Of a stretch of DNA of 64,000 bases, positions 23,068 to 35,136 are shown piece after piece. The notes beneath the pieces were generated by a model. That model searched no databases. It was not told the origin of the DNA and saw nothing but the letters and a program-made list of their open reading frames with translations. A program made the position numbers and the translations under genes. The DNA lies in NCBI RefSeq assembly GCF_024166365.1, contig NC_064826.1, forward strand, positions 24,886,001-24,950,000. Reading direction: 5' to 3'. Position 1 is the stretch's first letter, and each line of letters opens with the position of its first letter. The DNA comes from Elephas maximus indicus (lineage: Eukaryota > Chordata > Mammalia > Proboscidea > Elephantidae).

Positions 23068-23228
23068 AACCCAGTGCCGTGGAGTCGATTCCGACTCATA
23101 GCGACCCGATAGGACAGAGTAGAACTGCCCCATAGAGTTTCCAAGGAGCGCCTGGTGGATATGAAGTGCCGCCTGGTGGATATGAAGTGCCGACCCTGTA
23201 GCACTTAACCACTATGCCACCAGGGTTA
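23068..23228 (-). mobile_element. AfroSINE-like SINE with internal tandem duplication
   Basis: Young-looking antisense copy in which the ~21-bp segment GCCTGGTGGATATGAAGTGC occurs twice in tandem (around 23,150-23,191). The CCTTTTGGTTAGCAGC segment is missing. Confidence 0.9.
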
Positions 23229-23794
23229 CATTTGGAGGTATTCTACAGGTGAGGTGCAGAAGCTAGGCCATCCCCTGCTGTCTCTTGTTTCAGGTGGAGA
23301 ATGGTAGGCTCAGCAGGTGGTTTGCTTTCAAAGCTTGCAGCATTTGTGAGAGCTGCACCAGCACGTGTTCCTTTGGGAGGAGGGGAAGGCTCCTGGAGCA
23401 GTTCTAAAAGGCAAAGATCCCTAATGCCGCTCAGGAGCTAAGGGTTCCCTCCTCAGATGCCAGGGATCCTTCCCTAGGTGCTTGGGTTTTTCGTTCTCTC
23501 TCCATTGTATCAGTGTTACATTTGAGCAACCATGCCTTCACATTTTTTCCATTCTCCTCCTCTCAGACCTTTCTTTGAGTTGGGTCAGGTATAAGAGGAA
23601 CAGAAACATTCATTTCAAGTTTAATTTAAATAAAGCGAGAATTTAATGTTGTGGTTCTCTTGATTGTTTTGTGTCTTGACAGCTTGTTGACTTTTGCTTT
23701 TTTTGTATGCCTCCTGTTTGGTGGTGGTGGTAGTGGTTGTTGGAAGTCTTACATCTCATGTAGGACAGTGGCAGCTGAAAGAAGTAGTTTTTGT

Positions 23795-26055
23795 TTTTTA
23801 GTTTTTATTGTGCTTTAAGTGAAAATTTACAAATCAAGTCAGTCTCTCATACAAAAACTTATATACACCTTGTTGTGTACTCCTAGTTGCTCTCCCCCTA
23901 ATGGGACAGCACATTCCTTCCCTCCACACTCTACTTTTGTGCCCATTCGGTCAGCTTCTGACCCCCTCTGCCCTCTCATCTCCCCTTGAGACAGGAGCTG
24001 CCCACATAGTCTCATGTGTCTACTTGATCCAAGAAGCTCACTCTATACCAGTATCATTTTCTATCCCATAGTCCAGACCAATCCCTGTCTGAAGAGTTGG
24101 CTTTGGGAATGGTTCCTGTCTTAGGCTAACAGAAGGTCTGGGGACCATGATCCCCGGGGTCCTTCTAGTCTCGGTCAGACCATTAAGTCTGGTCTTTTTA
24201 TGAGAACTTGAGGTCTGCATTCTACTCCTCTCCTGCTCCTTTAGGGGTTCCCTGTTGTGTTCCCTGTCAGGGCAGTCATCAGTTGTAGCCATGCACCATC
24301 TAGTTCTTCTGGTCTCAGGCTGATGTAGTCTCTGGTTTATGTAGCCCTTTCTGTCTCTTGGGCTCATAATCACCTTGTGTCTTTGGTGATCTTCTTTCTC
24401 CTTTGATCCAGTGGGTTGAGACCAATTGATGCAAAAGATGGCCACTTGCTAGTGTTTAAGACCCCAGATGCCACTCTCCAAAGTGGGATGCAGAATGTTT
24501 TCTTAATAGATTTTATTATGCCAATTGACCTAGATGTCCCCTGAAACCGTGGTCCCCAAACCCCGACCCCTGCTACGCTTGCCTTCGAAGCATTCTGTTT
24601 ATTCAGGAAACTTGTTTGCTTTTGGTGTAGTCCAGTTGTGCTGACCTCTCCTGTATTGTGTGTTGTCTCTCCCTTCACCTAAAATAGTTCTTATCTCCTA
24701 TCTGATTAGTGAAAACCCCTCTTCCTCCCTCCCCACTCTCGTAACCATCAAAGAATATTTTCTTCTCTGTTTCAACTATTTTTTGAGTTCTTATAATAGT
24801 GGTCTCATACAATATTTGTCCTTTTGCAACTGACTAATTTCACTCAGCATGATGACTTCCAGATTCCTCCATGTTATGAAATGTTTTCACGGATTCGTCA
24901 TTGTTCTTTATTGATGGGTAGTGTTGCATTGTGTGAATATACCATAATTTATTTATCCATTCATCTGTTGATGGGCATCTTGCTTGCTTCCATCTTTTTG
25001 ACATTGTAAGCAGTGCTGCAACGAACAGGGGTGTGCATATATCTGTTCGTGTATAGGGTCTTATTTCTCTAGGATATATTCCAAGGAGTGGGATTTCTGA
25101 ACTCTATGGTAGTTCTATTTCTAGCTTTTTAAGGAAGTGCCAAATCGATTTCCAAAGTGGTTGTACCATTTTACATTCCCGCCAGCAGTGTATAAGCATT
25201 CCAGTCTCTCCACAAACTCCAACATTTATTATTTTGTGCTTTTTGGATTAATGCCAGCCTTGTTGGAGTGAGATGGGATATCGTTGTAGTTTTGATTTGC
25301 ATTTCTCTAATGGCTAACGATCGTGAGCATTTCCTCATGTACGTACTATCTACCTGAATGTCTTCTTTAGTGAAGTGCCTGTTCATATCCTTTGTCCATT
25401 TTTTTAATTGGGTTGTTTGCCTTTTTTTGTTGAGTTTTTGCAGTGTCGCGTGAATTTTAGAGATCAGATGCTGACTGGAAATGTCATAGCTAAAAACTTT
25501 TTCCCAATCTGTAGGCAGTCTTTTTACTCTTGGTGAAGTCTTTGGATGAGCATAGGTGTTTGATCTTTAGGAGCTCCCAGTTATCTAGTTTCTCTTCTGC
25601 ATTGTTAGTAAGCTTTTGTATACTGTTTATGCCGTGTATTAGGGCTCCTAGTGTTGTCCCTATTTTTTCTTCAATGATCTTTATTGTTTTAGATTTTATG
25701 GTTAGGTCTTTGATCCATTTTGAGTTAGTTTTTGTGCATGGTGTGAGGTATGGGTCCTGTTTAATTTTTTTACGGATGGATATCCAGTTATGCCAGCACC
25801 AATTGTTAAAGAGACTATCTTTTCCCCATTTAACAGACTTTGGGCCTTTGTTAAATATCAGCTGCTCATATGTGGATGGATTTATGTCTGGATTCTCAAT
25901 TCTCTTCCATTGGTCTATGTATCTGTTGTTGTACCAGTACCAGGCTGTTTTGACTACCGTGGCAGTATAATAGTTTCTAAAATCAGGTAGAGTGAGGCTT
26001 CCCACTTTGTTCTTCTTTTTCAGTAATGCTTTACTTATCTGGGGCCTCTTCCCTT
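23795..26055 (-). mobile_element. L1 LINE, 5'-truncated, with target duplication
   Basis: About 2.26 kb containing the 3'UTR and the C-terminal part of ORF2. On the minus strand near 25,490-26,089 the ORF2-typical Leu-Pro-Asp-Phe and Trp-Tyr-Trp-Tyr segments are visible. An 18-bp direct repeat with one mismatch (GAAAGAARTAGTTTTTGT) flanks it at 23,777-23,794 and 26,056-26,073. ORF2 is truncated and interrupted, so it is not active. Confidence 0.93.
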
Positions 26056-26161
26056 GAAAGAAATAGTTTTTGTCCGTGGAAACATTCACCCTTTCCTTCT
26101 GCTAGGCCTTAATGTGATGCATTGAGTTAATCTAGTCAGTTGTTGAGTTGGGTTTGTGGTT

Positions 26162-26340
26162 TGTTGTTGCTGTGGTACAGTGGTTAAGTGCGTGTCTGCT
26201 AACCAAAAGGTCGGTGGTTTGAACCTGCCAGTTGCTCCATGGAAGTAAGATGTGGCAGTCTTCTTCCGTAGAGTACAGCCTTGGAAACCCTATGGGGCAG
26301 TTCTACCCTGTCCTATAGGGTCGCTGTGGGTTTGGTTTGG
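26162..26340 (+). mobile_element. AfroSINE-like SINE, long form
   Basis: Head GGTACAGTGGTTAAGTGCGT and middle TGTGGCAGTCTTCTTCCGTA. The tail lacks the TCGGAATCGACTC block and passes straight from GTCGCTGTG to GGTTTGG. Confidence 0.87.
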
Positions 26341-26455
26341 TCAGGTTACTTGAATACATTACAGGCTTCAAGCTTCTCTAGAGTTACTTTGTATTTTAGG
26401 ATGGGGCTCGTTGGCCAGAGGATTTCATTTTTACCCCTACCCTTACTTTTAGGCC

Positions 26456-26515
26456 TTTCCTGTAGGGTTGGTATGAGTCAGAATCGACTGGACGGCACTG
26501 GGTTTGGTTTTTTTT
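26456..26515 (+). mobile_element. AfroSINE-like SINE, 3' tail fragment
   Basis: Only the last 60 bp (AGAATCGACTGGACGGCACT, then GGTTTGGTTTTTTT). Confidence 0.8.
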
Positions 26516-27459
26516 ATCTTCATGCTTTGCGTCACAGAAGGTCTCCATGCTCTGGAGCCTTTCCCAGTAGTAGGCCATGTTACTTTTACTAGCCTCCTGA
26601 TGGGGAGTGGTCTCTCTTGTTCTGATTAAGCCTCCCGGTGACAGGTATTGTGTTCATGGGTCTTGTGGGTGAGGCCTTCTCCGTAAACCTGCCCTGCCCC
26701 TCCCTGTAAGTCTAGGCCTTCCCACCTGTGCACCTTTTCCTGCTCATCCCTACAGGGCTAGAAGGTGTATTTCTGGTCCCCTCATCTAGCTGCAAACTCT
26801 TTTTTTCTTTGTAGGGAACAGTATTACAAGTGAAAATGAGACAAGGAAAAGTTGGTCTAGTTCAGGTTTATCTGTGATATGAGAAATTGATGGTACTTAA
26901 CCAATAGGATTGTTTAAGGAATTAAATTATGAACCCAGTTCTCTAAGTGTGACAAGTTTGTTGCCCTTCTCCCAGCAGTTTAAGGCTTTTGGGGTGAACA
27001 AAAAAGATAAGGGAGAAAGATCCAGGCAGGATTTTGTGCCTTTTCTGTAGTTACTGCTGCCACCCTGGCCCCCTCCTGGCCTTAACCTGGAGAAGAGCTT
27101 GAAAGTGGTTATGAATTCCCCTTGTATATGCAGCTCCCAGGGGCTTCATGTTCTTTTCCTAGCCCATTCTTGGCCTTTGGCAATTCATTAATAATGTTAG
27201 ATGAATTTTTCTTACACTTGTCTGGTAGCATTTGCCGTTTGTCTTAGGTATGCAAGTGCTTGTCTCGTTCTGTCCTTGGAGGCACCTTTCTCCTTAGATT
27301 TCTGGTTATTTGGTTGCCCCGTGATCTAAACTCTCTGGTGGGCCAAGAAAAATTTAAAAAATTGGAGATCGTCCAACTTTTTGTTAAGTGTGAAAGGTGT
27401 ACTCTTTCTAGCTTTCTACCACCTATGTAGAACTATTTACCTTTACTTTTGACTGTTTG
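26516..27459. other. Gene-free stretch containing first copy of a ~130-bp duplication
   Basis: Otherwise unassigned. The part at about 26,810-26,937 (GTAGGGAACAGTATTACAAG to AATTATGAACCCA) recurs at about 28,105-28,409. Confidence 0.5.
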
Positions 27460-27612
27460 GGGCCCTGGTGGCCAAGTGATTAAGAGCTATGGCTGCTAAA
27501 CAAAACGTTAGTAGTTCAAATCCACCGGATGCTCCTTGGAAACCCTATGGGGCACTTCTACCCTATCCCATAGGGTCGCTATGGGGTGGAATCCATGGCA
27601 GTGGGCGTTTAA
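27460..27612 (+). mobile_element. AfroSINE-like SINE, short form
   Basis: Head GGGGCCCTGGTGGCCAAGTG. The tail is missing part of the TCGACTCGACGG block. Confidence 0.88.
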
Positions 27613-28104
27613 TGGGCTTTTTACTGTTATTCATTATTTACTGTTGATAGGCTTATTTGTATTTTCTTATTTTTATCTGTAAGTAATACTGATGTGTCAA
27701 CATAGCTTTTTATTGTTGACTACATCAAAGTGTGGAATATTAGTGTGGGACATATGTACTATAGGATCTATTTTTAAACTCCGTAAATTAGATTTCTGTG
27801 TGAAAGTTTTCAGAGTCCAATAATATATTTACTCATAGAGTGATTAAAATTTAGAATCAGAAGAAATTCTAAAAACTATCCAGATTAAACTTTTCCTTTT
27901 ATGTGAGACTGAGTAAATGACTTTTTTTTTAAGCTAACAGAGCTGGTTGGTTACAGAAGCAGAACTCAGACTAAAATGTACTTGTATCTTAGTCCGTGTA
28001 TTTGTCCATGACGTCCTAATTTAGGAGATTATTATTTGGTACTTTTTCATTTTTCTTTATTAGACTTTCATTTTTTTCTAGGAGCACCCTCCTCATTTTT
28101 TTCT

Positions 28105-28409
28105 TTAGTAGGGAACAGTATTACAATTAAAATGAGACTGGGAAAAGTTGGTCTAGTTCATCTGTGACTGAGGAATTGATAGTACTTAACCAATAGGATG
28201 GAAACCCTGGTGGCGTAGTGCTTAAGTGCTACGGCTGCTAACCAAACGGTTGGCAGTTCAAATCTGCCAGATGCTCCGTGGAAACTCTATGGGGCAGTTC
28301 TACTCTGTCCTATAGGGTCGCTATAAGTCGGAATCGACTCGACAGTACTGGGTTTGGTTTTTTTTTTGGTGACCAATAGGATTGTTTAAGGAATTAAATT
28401 ATGAACCCA
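28105..28409. repeat. Second copy of ~130-bp duplicated segment, split by a SINE
   Basis: Matches 26,810-26,937 from GTAGGGAACAGTATTACAA through TTAACCAATAGGAT, then continues after the SINE with TTGTTTAAGGAATTAAATTA. The copies differ by a few substitutions and a small deletion. Confidence 0.8.
28200..28371 (+). mobile_element. AfroSINE-like SINE, short form, young
   Basis: Exact 11-bp duplication ACCAATAGGAT at 28,189-28,199 and 28,372-28,382. It is only about 245 bp upstream of POT1 exon 3. Confidence 0.94.
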
Positions 28410-28616
28410 AAATGTCTTTATGCCCTCTGGTTTTTCTCTAGAAAAATGAATTCAGCACTGTTTTATGACTTAAAAACAGTTAGTTGAACACAGTACTTTT
28501 TTTTGAAAGGTAAAGCTCTTTATTGCCTTAAAATATTTTTCTGAGTTTTCCTTTTATCTTGGTATTATAACAGGCTCTTTTGGCTCTTCTGTATAACTGT
28601 TTTTCTCTCATTTCAG

Positions 28617-28689
28617 GGAAAACTTTCACTTATCTCTTCTTTAACTTATCGTGGAAATGGAACAGCTGTTTTGAAAATTGAACTCCAAG
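28617..28689 (+). CDS. POT1: POT1 exon 3: upstream extension residues 42-65
   Basis: The acceptor has a long pyrimidine tract (TTTTTCTCTCATTTCAG) and the donor is CAAG|gtatat. The exon is 73 bp: 24 codons plus one base (phase 1). It translates as Gly-Lys-Leu-Ser-Leu-Ile, then a Gly-Asn-Gly turn, then an alternating hydrophobic strand (Ala-Val-Leu-Lys-Ile-Glu-Leu). That looks like strand 1, a loop and strand 2 of an OB fold. The frame set by exon 2 (phase 0) is the open one. An out-of-frame ATG in the exon opens only a five-codon uORF. Confidence 0.8.
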
Positions 28690-29225
28690 GTATATATCAT
28701 AAGCAGATTGTATTTCTGCTTAGCTTCTTGCCGGTAATCTAAATGGCAACTTCATATATATGTACATGTACATATATGTGTTTAATAGATACTACAGAGT
28801 AGTATAAAATACACAAATTGAAAGGTTAACCTTTTCCTCTCTTAAAAGTTTTTTTTCAATATCAGCATCTGACTCTTCCCCACCCCTGACCCTGCAATTG
28901 CTTCTGTTCAAGTTCTTTTAACAGCATATGGAAACTATTGCAGTTGTTAACTGGACTCTTTACTTCTAGTTTCACTAATGTGACCTAAACACCTTAGCAG
29001 ACTTAACCTTCCTAAAACTCTGCTTTCAATACGCCACTTCTTACATATGATTAAATAATTCTGTCTCCCTGATAACTTTCAGATAACCTTGGTAAGCTAG
29101 GAGGAAGGCTACTTGGAACACTTGGAAACCAAAGTAGATCTCATATGAAGCCTGAAATTGGTTCGAAGGATGGTTTGGAGCAGTGAATGGGAAGCAAACA
29201 TTGAATTATAACATTCTACGATTGT

Positions 29226-29345
29226 CGAACCAACTATGTGCCAGCCACTATTCTAGGTACTGGGGACACAGCAGTAACCAAAACAAAGTCCCTGCCTAGG
29301 TGGAGTTTACGTTTTAGGGGAATAAAGAAATTCAATAAATAATTG
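29226..29345. mobile_element. Old interspersed repeat, family uncertain
   Basis: ACTATGTGCCAGCCACTATT and GGGGACACAGCAGTAACC fit a widespread ancient mammalian repeat. Similar weaker copies are at about 33,858, 36,712, 45,085, 47,745 and 49,555. Confidence 0.5.
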
Positions 29346-29411
29346 CATAAAATAATGTTAGGTAGAAATAAGTGGTCTGAAGAAAAGTGAAGCAAGTTAA
29401 AGTGGTAGAGA

Positions 29412-29622
29412 GTGAAGCACTTGCCACCTAGTTGATTCCTACTCATGACGACCTCATGTGTTTCAGAGTGGCACTGCACTCCATAGGGTTTTCAGTGGCT
29501 GTGATCTTTTGGAAGTAGATCGCCAGGCCTTTCTTCCATGACACCTCTGGGTGGATTTGAACTGCCAAGCTTTTGGTTAGTAGCTGATGACTTAACTGTT
29601 TGCACTACCTAGGGACTGCACA
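29412..29622 (-). mobile_element. AfroSINE-like SINE, long form
   Basis: Antisense copy with GAAGTAGATCGCCAGGCCTT middle and head ACTGTTTGCACTACCTAGGG. Confidence 0.83.
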
Positions 29623-29688
29623 GAAAGTAAACGTATTATAAATAAATTTTCTGAGTAAATTAATGTAACTACATTTATCAACTACTGG

Positions 29689-30368
29689 ATATTTGCAGAA
29701 AATTGAGCTACTTCAGGAGAGGGTTTTTCTTTTTTTGTATTTCCAGTAGTTAGTGCCTTATACATAGCAGAAGCTTGGTAAATGATTGTTAAATTACTGA
29801 TAAGGGTCAGGCAAGGAGCTCTGATGGTACAGTGATTAAGCACTCAGCAGCTACTCTGGAGGTTCAGCTGTTTGAATCCACCAGCTGCTCTGTGGGAAGA
29901 AGATGTGACAGTCCATTTCCATAAAGATTACAGCCTTAGAAACCGTGTAGAGCAGTTCTACTCTGGCCTACAGGGTCGCAATGAGTTGGAATCAACTAGA
30001 TGGTGGTGGGTTTTGGTTTGAGGTATTTGCAGAAAATTGAGTTACTTCAGGAGAGAATCTTTTTTCCCTTTTTTGTATATCCAGTGGTTAGTGCCTTGCA
30101 CACAGCAGAAACTTGGTAAATAAATTTTTAAATGACTGATAAGGGTTAGGCAAGGAGCCCTGGTGGCACATTGGTTAAGTGTTTGGCTGCTAACCAAAAG
30201 GTTGGCAGTTTGAACCCACCAGCCGCTCCACAGAAGAAAGATGTGGCGGTCTGCTTCTGTACAGATTAAAGCCTTGGAAACCCTGTGGGGCTCCTCTGTT
30301 CTACTCTGGCCTTATAGGGTTTCTGTGAGTCAGAATCAACTTGACAACAATAGGTTTTTAAGGGTCAG
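29689..30368 (+). repeat. Tandem duplication (two ~330-bp units), each with a long-form SINE
   Basis: Unit 1 (about 29,689-30,019) and unit 2 (about 30,020-30,368) both start ATTTGCAGAAAATTGAG, pass through AGGAGAG and CAGCAGAARCTTGGTAAAT-type text, then GATAAGGGTYAGGCAAGG, and end with an AfroSINE-like element (29,813-30,018; 30,155-30,358). A third AAGGGTCAGGCA after unit 2 is the outer target repeat. The SINE predates the duplication. Confidence 0.85.
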
Positions 30369-30619
30369 GCAGGGCCATTTATTAAGTAAAAAAAAAGGCA
30401 CAATTTTGGACTTCTCCTTTGTGATCTCAGGGAGAGAAGTCATTCATTCAAAAAAGAAAGTTAGCACATTGGTGAATACAGTATGACATGGTGCCCATGA
30501 ATTGTAATTTCAGTCAATCAAGGTACATTTCTTGAAGGCACTGGATTTTTTTTTAGTGCGCAGAAATATGTAATGTGCGTATAGAAAGATAGACAAATCA
30601 TAAGAGTACCCAATAATTT

Positions 30620-32220
30620 TTACAAAGAGAACACACATTTATAATTAGCATTCCAATCAAGAAAAGACCATCTGTGAGCATCCCAGAAGCTTCCCTTCTA
30701 GTCACTCTTTTCCCTAAGTGAACCTATTCTCCTTACTTACAGTCCCATAGATTAGTTTGCCTGTTTTTGGAATTTATATAAGTTGAGTTATATAGCATGA
30801 TCTCTGTTGCATCTGGATCCTTTCACTAAATATTATGTTTATGAGGTTTTGGTTTTTAAGTTCTTCTCATTACTCTCTAGTATTCCATTGTGTGGATATT
30901 GTACAATTTATTTATCTTTTCTACTGTTGTGTTCGTTTTGTTGTACATAGGGTTGCTATGAGTCAGCCGACTCAGTGGTGTCTCACAACTGTTGATGAGC
31001 AATTGGTTACTTTCATGTTTTTGGTGATACCAAATAGTGCTTTCATGAACATACTTATACATGGTTTTGGCAGATGTGTGCATTCATGTTGCATGTGTAT
31101 ACCTAGTAGTGAAATTGCTGTCATAGGACATACATATGTTTACCTTTAGAATATACTGATAGATGCTTTCCTAAAGTGGTTTTGCCAGTTTACATTCCCA
31201 CAAACAGTGATGAAATTTTGGGTTGTTCCACATGGTCATCAACACTTCATAGTTTTCATTTTTTTAATTTATGTTATCCAGTGGGTATATAACACCAGTT
31301 GATGATGAAAGCACTTAGGCAGCCAGGAATATAAGAAAGCTTCCTTAATCTGTCAAAGAGTGTCTGCAAAAATTCTACAACAAATGCCATGGTTAATGGT
31401 GAAGTATTGAAAGCTTCCCCTCTGAGATCCGGAATGTGACCTGTCACTACTTGTACTCAACATTTTGCGGGAGGTCTTAGTGAGGACAATAACTAAGAAC
31501 AAAGAAATAAAAGGAATAAAAACCAGAAAGGAATTAGTAGAACTGTCATTGTTGACAGATGACATGACTGTGTATGTAAAATATCTAAAAGAATTTATGG
31601 AAAAAAACGCAGGATGTAGCAAGTAAATTTAGTCAGGTTGCTGGATAAAAAGGTCAGGATACAAAAATCAATTTTATTTTTATATACCAGCAGCAGCCAA
31701 ATGATTTTGATTGCAGTTGTGTTGACTCTGTAGATAAATTGAGGACAAGAGATATTTTAATAGTATTCAGGTTTCTGATCCATGAGCTTGGTATAAATCC
31801 CTATATTTAGTTCATTGATGTTTCTTAATAATGTCTTATAGTTTTCATTGTACATATTTTGTTGATTCCAAAGTATTTCATACTCTTTGATGCTGTTGCT
31901 AGTGTTTCTTTTTTGCTTTGTTTCCGATTTCTAGTTGTTTGTTGCTAGAGTATAGAAATGCAATCGAATTTTGTATGTTGAACTTAACGCTTTGCATCCT
32001 CGCTTAACTTTCTTATTAGTTCTAGTACCTTTTGTAAATTCCTTAAAATTTCCTGCAGAGATCGTTATGCCATATGTGATTTAAAACAGCTTTCTTCTAA
32101 CCTCTTAGCTTTCCAACCTATAAGCCTTTTATTTCTTTTTCTTTATTCACTACATTGGCTAAAACTTCAGTATTGTGTTGAATGAGATTTTAAATGACTG
32201 CAACTTAAAGGGCTCATTTA
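30620..32220. mobile_element. Rearranged old L1 fragments
   Basis: About 30,620-31,290 resembles antisense L1 3' text (TATTCCATTGTGTGGATATT) and is interrupted at 30,931-30,992 by an RTE tail scrap (GTTGTACATAGGGTTGCTAT). About 31,330-31,710 reads as sense L1 ORF2, around the reverse-transcriptase palm (degraded Ala-Asp-Asp region at TTGACAGATGACATGACTG). About 31,730-32,220 is antisense again. The mixed orientation suggests inversion or separate insertions. Confidence 0.65.
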
Positions 32221-32901
32221 AAATATGCGAAGTAAGAATTATGACTTGTAATTTTTATGTTGTAAATTTAGATTATTAGATTTCTGTAGAGTGACTGAAT
32301 TGTTTTAATGCTGGGAATTTTAGATTTCTTGTCTTTAGGGAAGAAGATTATGTTTTTATGAAACTTAACCTAATAAATATATAGTGTTTGTTGCTTGTTA
32401 GTGCGTTTTTTTTGTAACCTAATTGTTTCATTAAGATTTTATCTAGACAAATGTGGTTTTCTCCCCCAGCACCCATAGTAAAGAGAAAAGGACCAGAGTG
32501 TGCTGTTATGAACCCAGCTATCTGTAATTTTAACAGTGAGAATTACTGGAGGAATAAGGAATGAATAATCTAGGGTAACTGTAGTTTACTAAAATTGAAG
32601 TTCAATAGAAATGAATTATTTTGGAGGTGATCTGTTATATACTTCTAAATTGAATAATTAGTACTTTATTCGATTTATTTTGGTTACAAGCATGGAAAAG
32701 GAAACAGTGGAAGATACATTTTGGCAATACTTAAAGTATTAGAGTAAACTAAAAGTGAATTATAAGCACTTAAATTATTAGTCCTTATAGTTACATTTTA
32801 AAGTAGCTATAGTTTTTAGAATGTAGTTGTCATCAATTGTGTGTATTAGACTGCCGTACGCTAATAAGTGCTTTTCTCTGTGCATGTGTTTTTCTCTCTA
32901 G

Positions 32902-32993
32902 AAAAAGAAAATTCAAATTTGGAGGTCAACACCATCAATGTATTGTTTTTTGGAAAGCTAGCAAAGGATTGTGCGGACGTTTTCTATCAAGGG
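32902..32993 (+). CDS. POT1: POT1 exon 4: upstream extension residues 66-96
   Basis: The acceptor is TTTTTCTCTCTAG at 32,901; the donor is GGG|gtaaaa at 32,994. The exon is 92 bp and completes the split codon from exon 3 (G|AA, Glu), then runs 30 codons to phase 0. It starts with a charged linker (Lys-Glu-Asn-Ser-Asn), followed by a strand-like Val-Asn-Thr-Ile-Asn-Val-Leu-Phe-Phe-Gly and a short helix-like Lys-Asp-Cys-Ala-Asp-Val-Phe-Tyr. This order matches strand 3 and the helix between strands 3 and 4 of POT1-type OB folds. The donor is weaker than its neighbours (gtaaaa). Confidence 0.78.
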
Positions 32994-33307
32994 GTAAAAT
33001 ATTTTTATATTGCTTTGAAAGTAGATTTAGAGTTACATTGATGATGATTCGTTATATATTTGCAGGTATGTTAAAAATGATACTAAAAGAAAAATCTTTA
33101 AAATAGCTGCAGTCTTAAGAGATCATGAAAACTATCACTAACATAAAAAAGCACAGTTCTTTCTCTCACTTAATTTTAATTTTTAGCATCCTACAGACTT
33201 TCTTAAAGATATGTACAATACCTAGATGTAATAGAAAGTGAGAATCCTCTTTGGCCGCAGAGAGCAGCACTGTCTTTAGAACTTTTTGTAACAGGTAAAT
33301 GTTTTGT

Positions 33308-33478
33308 ATCTGTGCTGTCCAGTTTGGTAGCCAGTAGTCATATGTGGCTCTTGAGTACTTGAAATGTGGCTAGTGTCATGGTGCAACTGAATTTTTTAGT
33401 TTAATTTTTAGTAATTTAAATTTAAATAACCACGTGTGGCTAGTCCATATTGTATTGGGCAACACATCTCCAGGTATG
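33308..33478 (-). mobile_element. MER5A-like hAT DNA transposon (MITE)
   Basis: TGTGGCTCTTGAGTACTTGA and ACTTGAAATGTGGCTAGTG are landmarks of MER5A. Length and base composition also fit. Confidence 0.7.
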
Positions 33479-34147
33479 AACCACTGTTTAGTGTATAACC
33501 TTAGAGATTTTTTTGTTTGTACATTAAAATGATTTTCTTTAAGAATCATATGGCCATAATTGGAGATCCCTGAGATATTTGCAAAATTAAATTTTGGAGT
33601 TACTACTATGAAAACATATAACTATTAAGTAGATTGTTGAGTCAGCAGAAATTCTTGAAATAAGCTGTTTAGAGTTAGACAGTTCTTCTAAAATAATGCT
33701 GTTACAGAAATATTAGATATATGGCTTCAATTCCTTTTGATTTATGGTTGTTACTAACAAGTAAATGATGTAAGTAAAAAAATTCTGGTTTTCGCGAAAT
33801 CACACAGTCAAATGAGATTGTTCTGTGTTTCTCTCCGTTTACACTCACTTGGGCACAGTCAACATTTATTAACAGCTGACATTTTGTTAAACGCTGTGCT
33901 AGGCTCTGGAGAAACCAGAATGAATAAGTTACAGTGCTTGTCCTTATGGAGCTCACCATCTCCAGTCTAATGGGAAATGATTTGATAGGGGGACTATAAT
34001 AGAGTTATAATAGCAGCATCAATAACTGTGAATCTACCTGGAAGATTTGGGAAAAATAACGAACGGTGAACAACTTTGCTTTTCTGCTAAGCATTTTATT
34101 TATTAGTTCTAAAAGTTGTCATTATGGCAAATTTCAAGTATATATAG
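33479..34147. other. Gene-free intron stretch
   Basis: Contains a faint old repeat at about 33,858-33,975 (CAACATTTATTAACAGCTGA ... GGAGCTCACCATCT). Otherwise unassigned. Confidence 0.45.
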
Positions 34148-34312
34148 GAAGCCCTGGTGGCGTGGTGGTTAAGTGCTAGAGCTGCTAACCAAGAGGTTGG
34201 CAGTTCAAATCCACCAGGTGCTCCTTGGAAACTCTATGGGCTAGTTCTACTCTGTCCCCATAGGGTCTCTGTGAGTTAGAATAGACTCGACGAAAGTGGG
34301 TTTGGTTTTTGG
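34148..34312 (+). mobile_element. AfroSINE-like SINE, short form
   Basis: Complete copy, head GGAAGCCCTGGTGGCGTGGT, tail GTGGGTTTGGTTTTT. Confidence 0.92.
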
Positions 34313-34381
34313 TACAGAAACATTGAGAATTATATAATGAATTTCCATATACCTATTGTCTAATTTTGACAGTTATCAACA

Positions 34382-34575
34382 TATACCACTTGCCCTTGAG
34401 TTGACTCTGACTCATATCAGAGTAGAAATGTGTTCCATAGAGTTTTCAGTGGTTAATTTTTCAGGAGTAGATCATCAAGCTTTTCTTCCAGGGTACCTCC
34501 AGGTGGACTTGAACTTCTAACCTTTCGGTTAGCTACCGAGCACGTTAACTGTTTGCACCTCACAGGGATTCCTGT
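34382..34575 (-). mobile_element. AfroSINE-like SINE, long form, diverged
   Basis: Antisense copy with a deletion of the AGCGACCC block. Head AACTGTTTGCACCTCACAGG. Confidence 0.78.
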
Positions 34576-35136
34576 CAGCATACAGGCTATCCACATACAG
34601 GCTAGCTTATTTTATCTGTTTTCATCATTTATTTGCTTTACTGCCACATATTATTTTGAATAAAATTCCAGGAATTACATGGCTTAAAACATAAAAATTT
34701 TAGTATATAAAAGAGAAAGATACCTAAAATTATTCATTTATGTGTACCTTAGTTTTACTCAAGTAACGCACACCTTCTGCTTTTGTGTGCCAGCCGCGCT
34801 TGCCCCCCGCAAGGTATTTTTGTAAGTGTGCCATGCTGATTCTTTTTTTACAGCAACATGTGGAAGAAGACTGGCATGGCATTGCTTACAAGGGTACATC
34901 CTGGGGGAGAGGGCAAAGCCGGCAAACAAACACAGAAAGCACCTGTTATTTGTGTAAATATATGGTACACATAAATGTATAATTTTCGGAATCTTTTATT
35001 TTATATTCAGGAGCTTCTCCTGAATGTATAAAGACCAAAACTAAAGCATTGGTGGACTTCCCATGGAATTGATTAGCTGTGCTTGTGTGCATGGGGTGGG
35101 GTACTCTGCAGTACTGGAGGCAACACTTAGCAGATA

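Noticed and set aside
25490..26089. 199-residue minus-strand ORF and antisense 146-residue plus-strand ORF
   Set aside because: The first is a truncated L1 ORF2 remnant; the second is its shadow.
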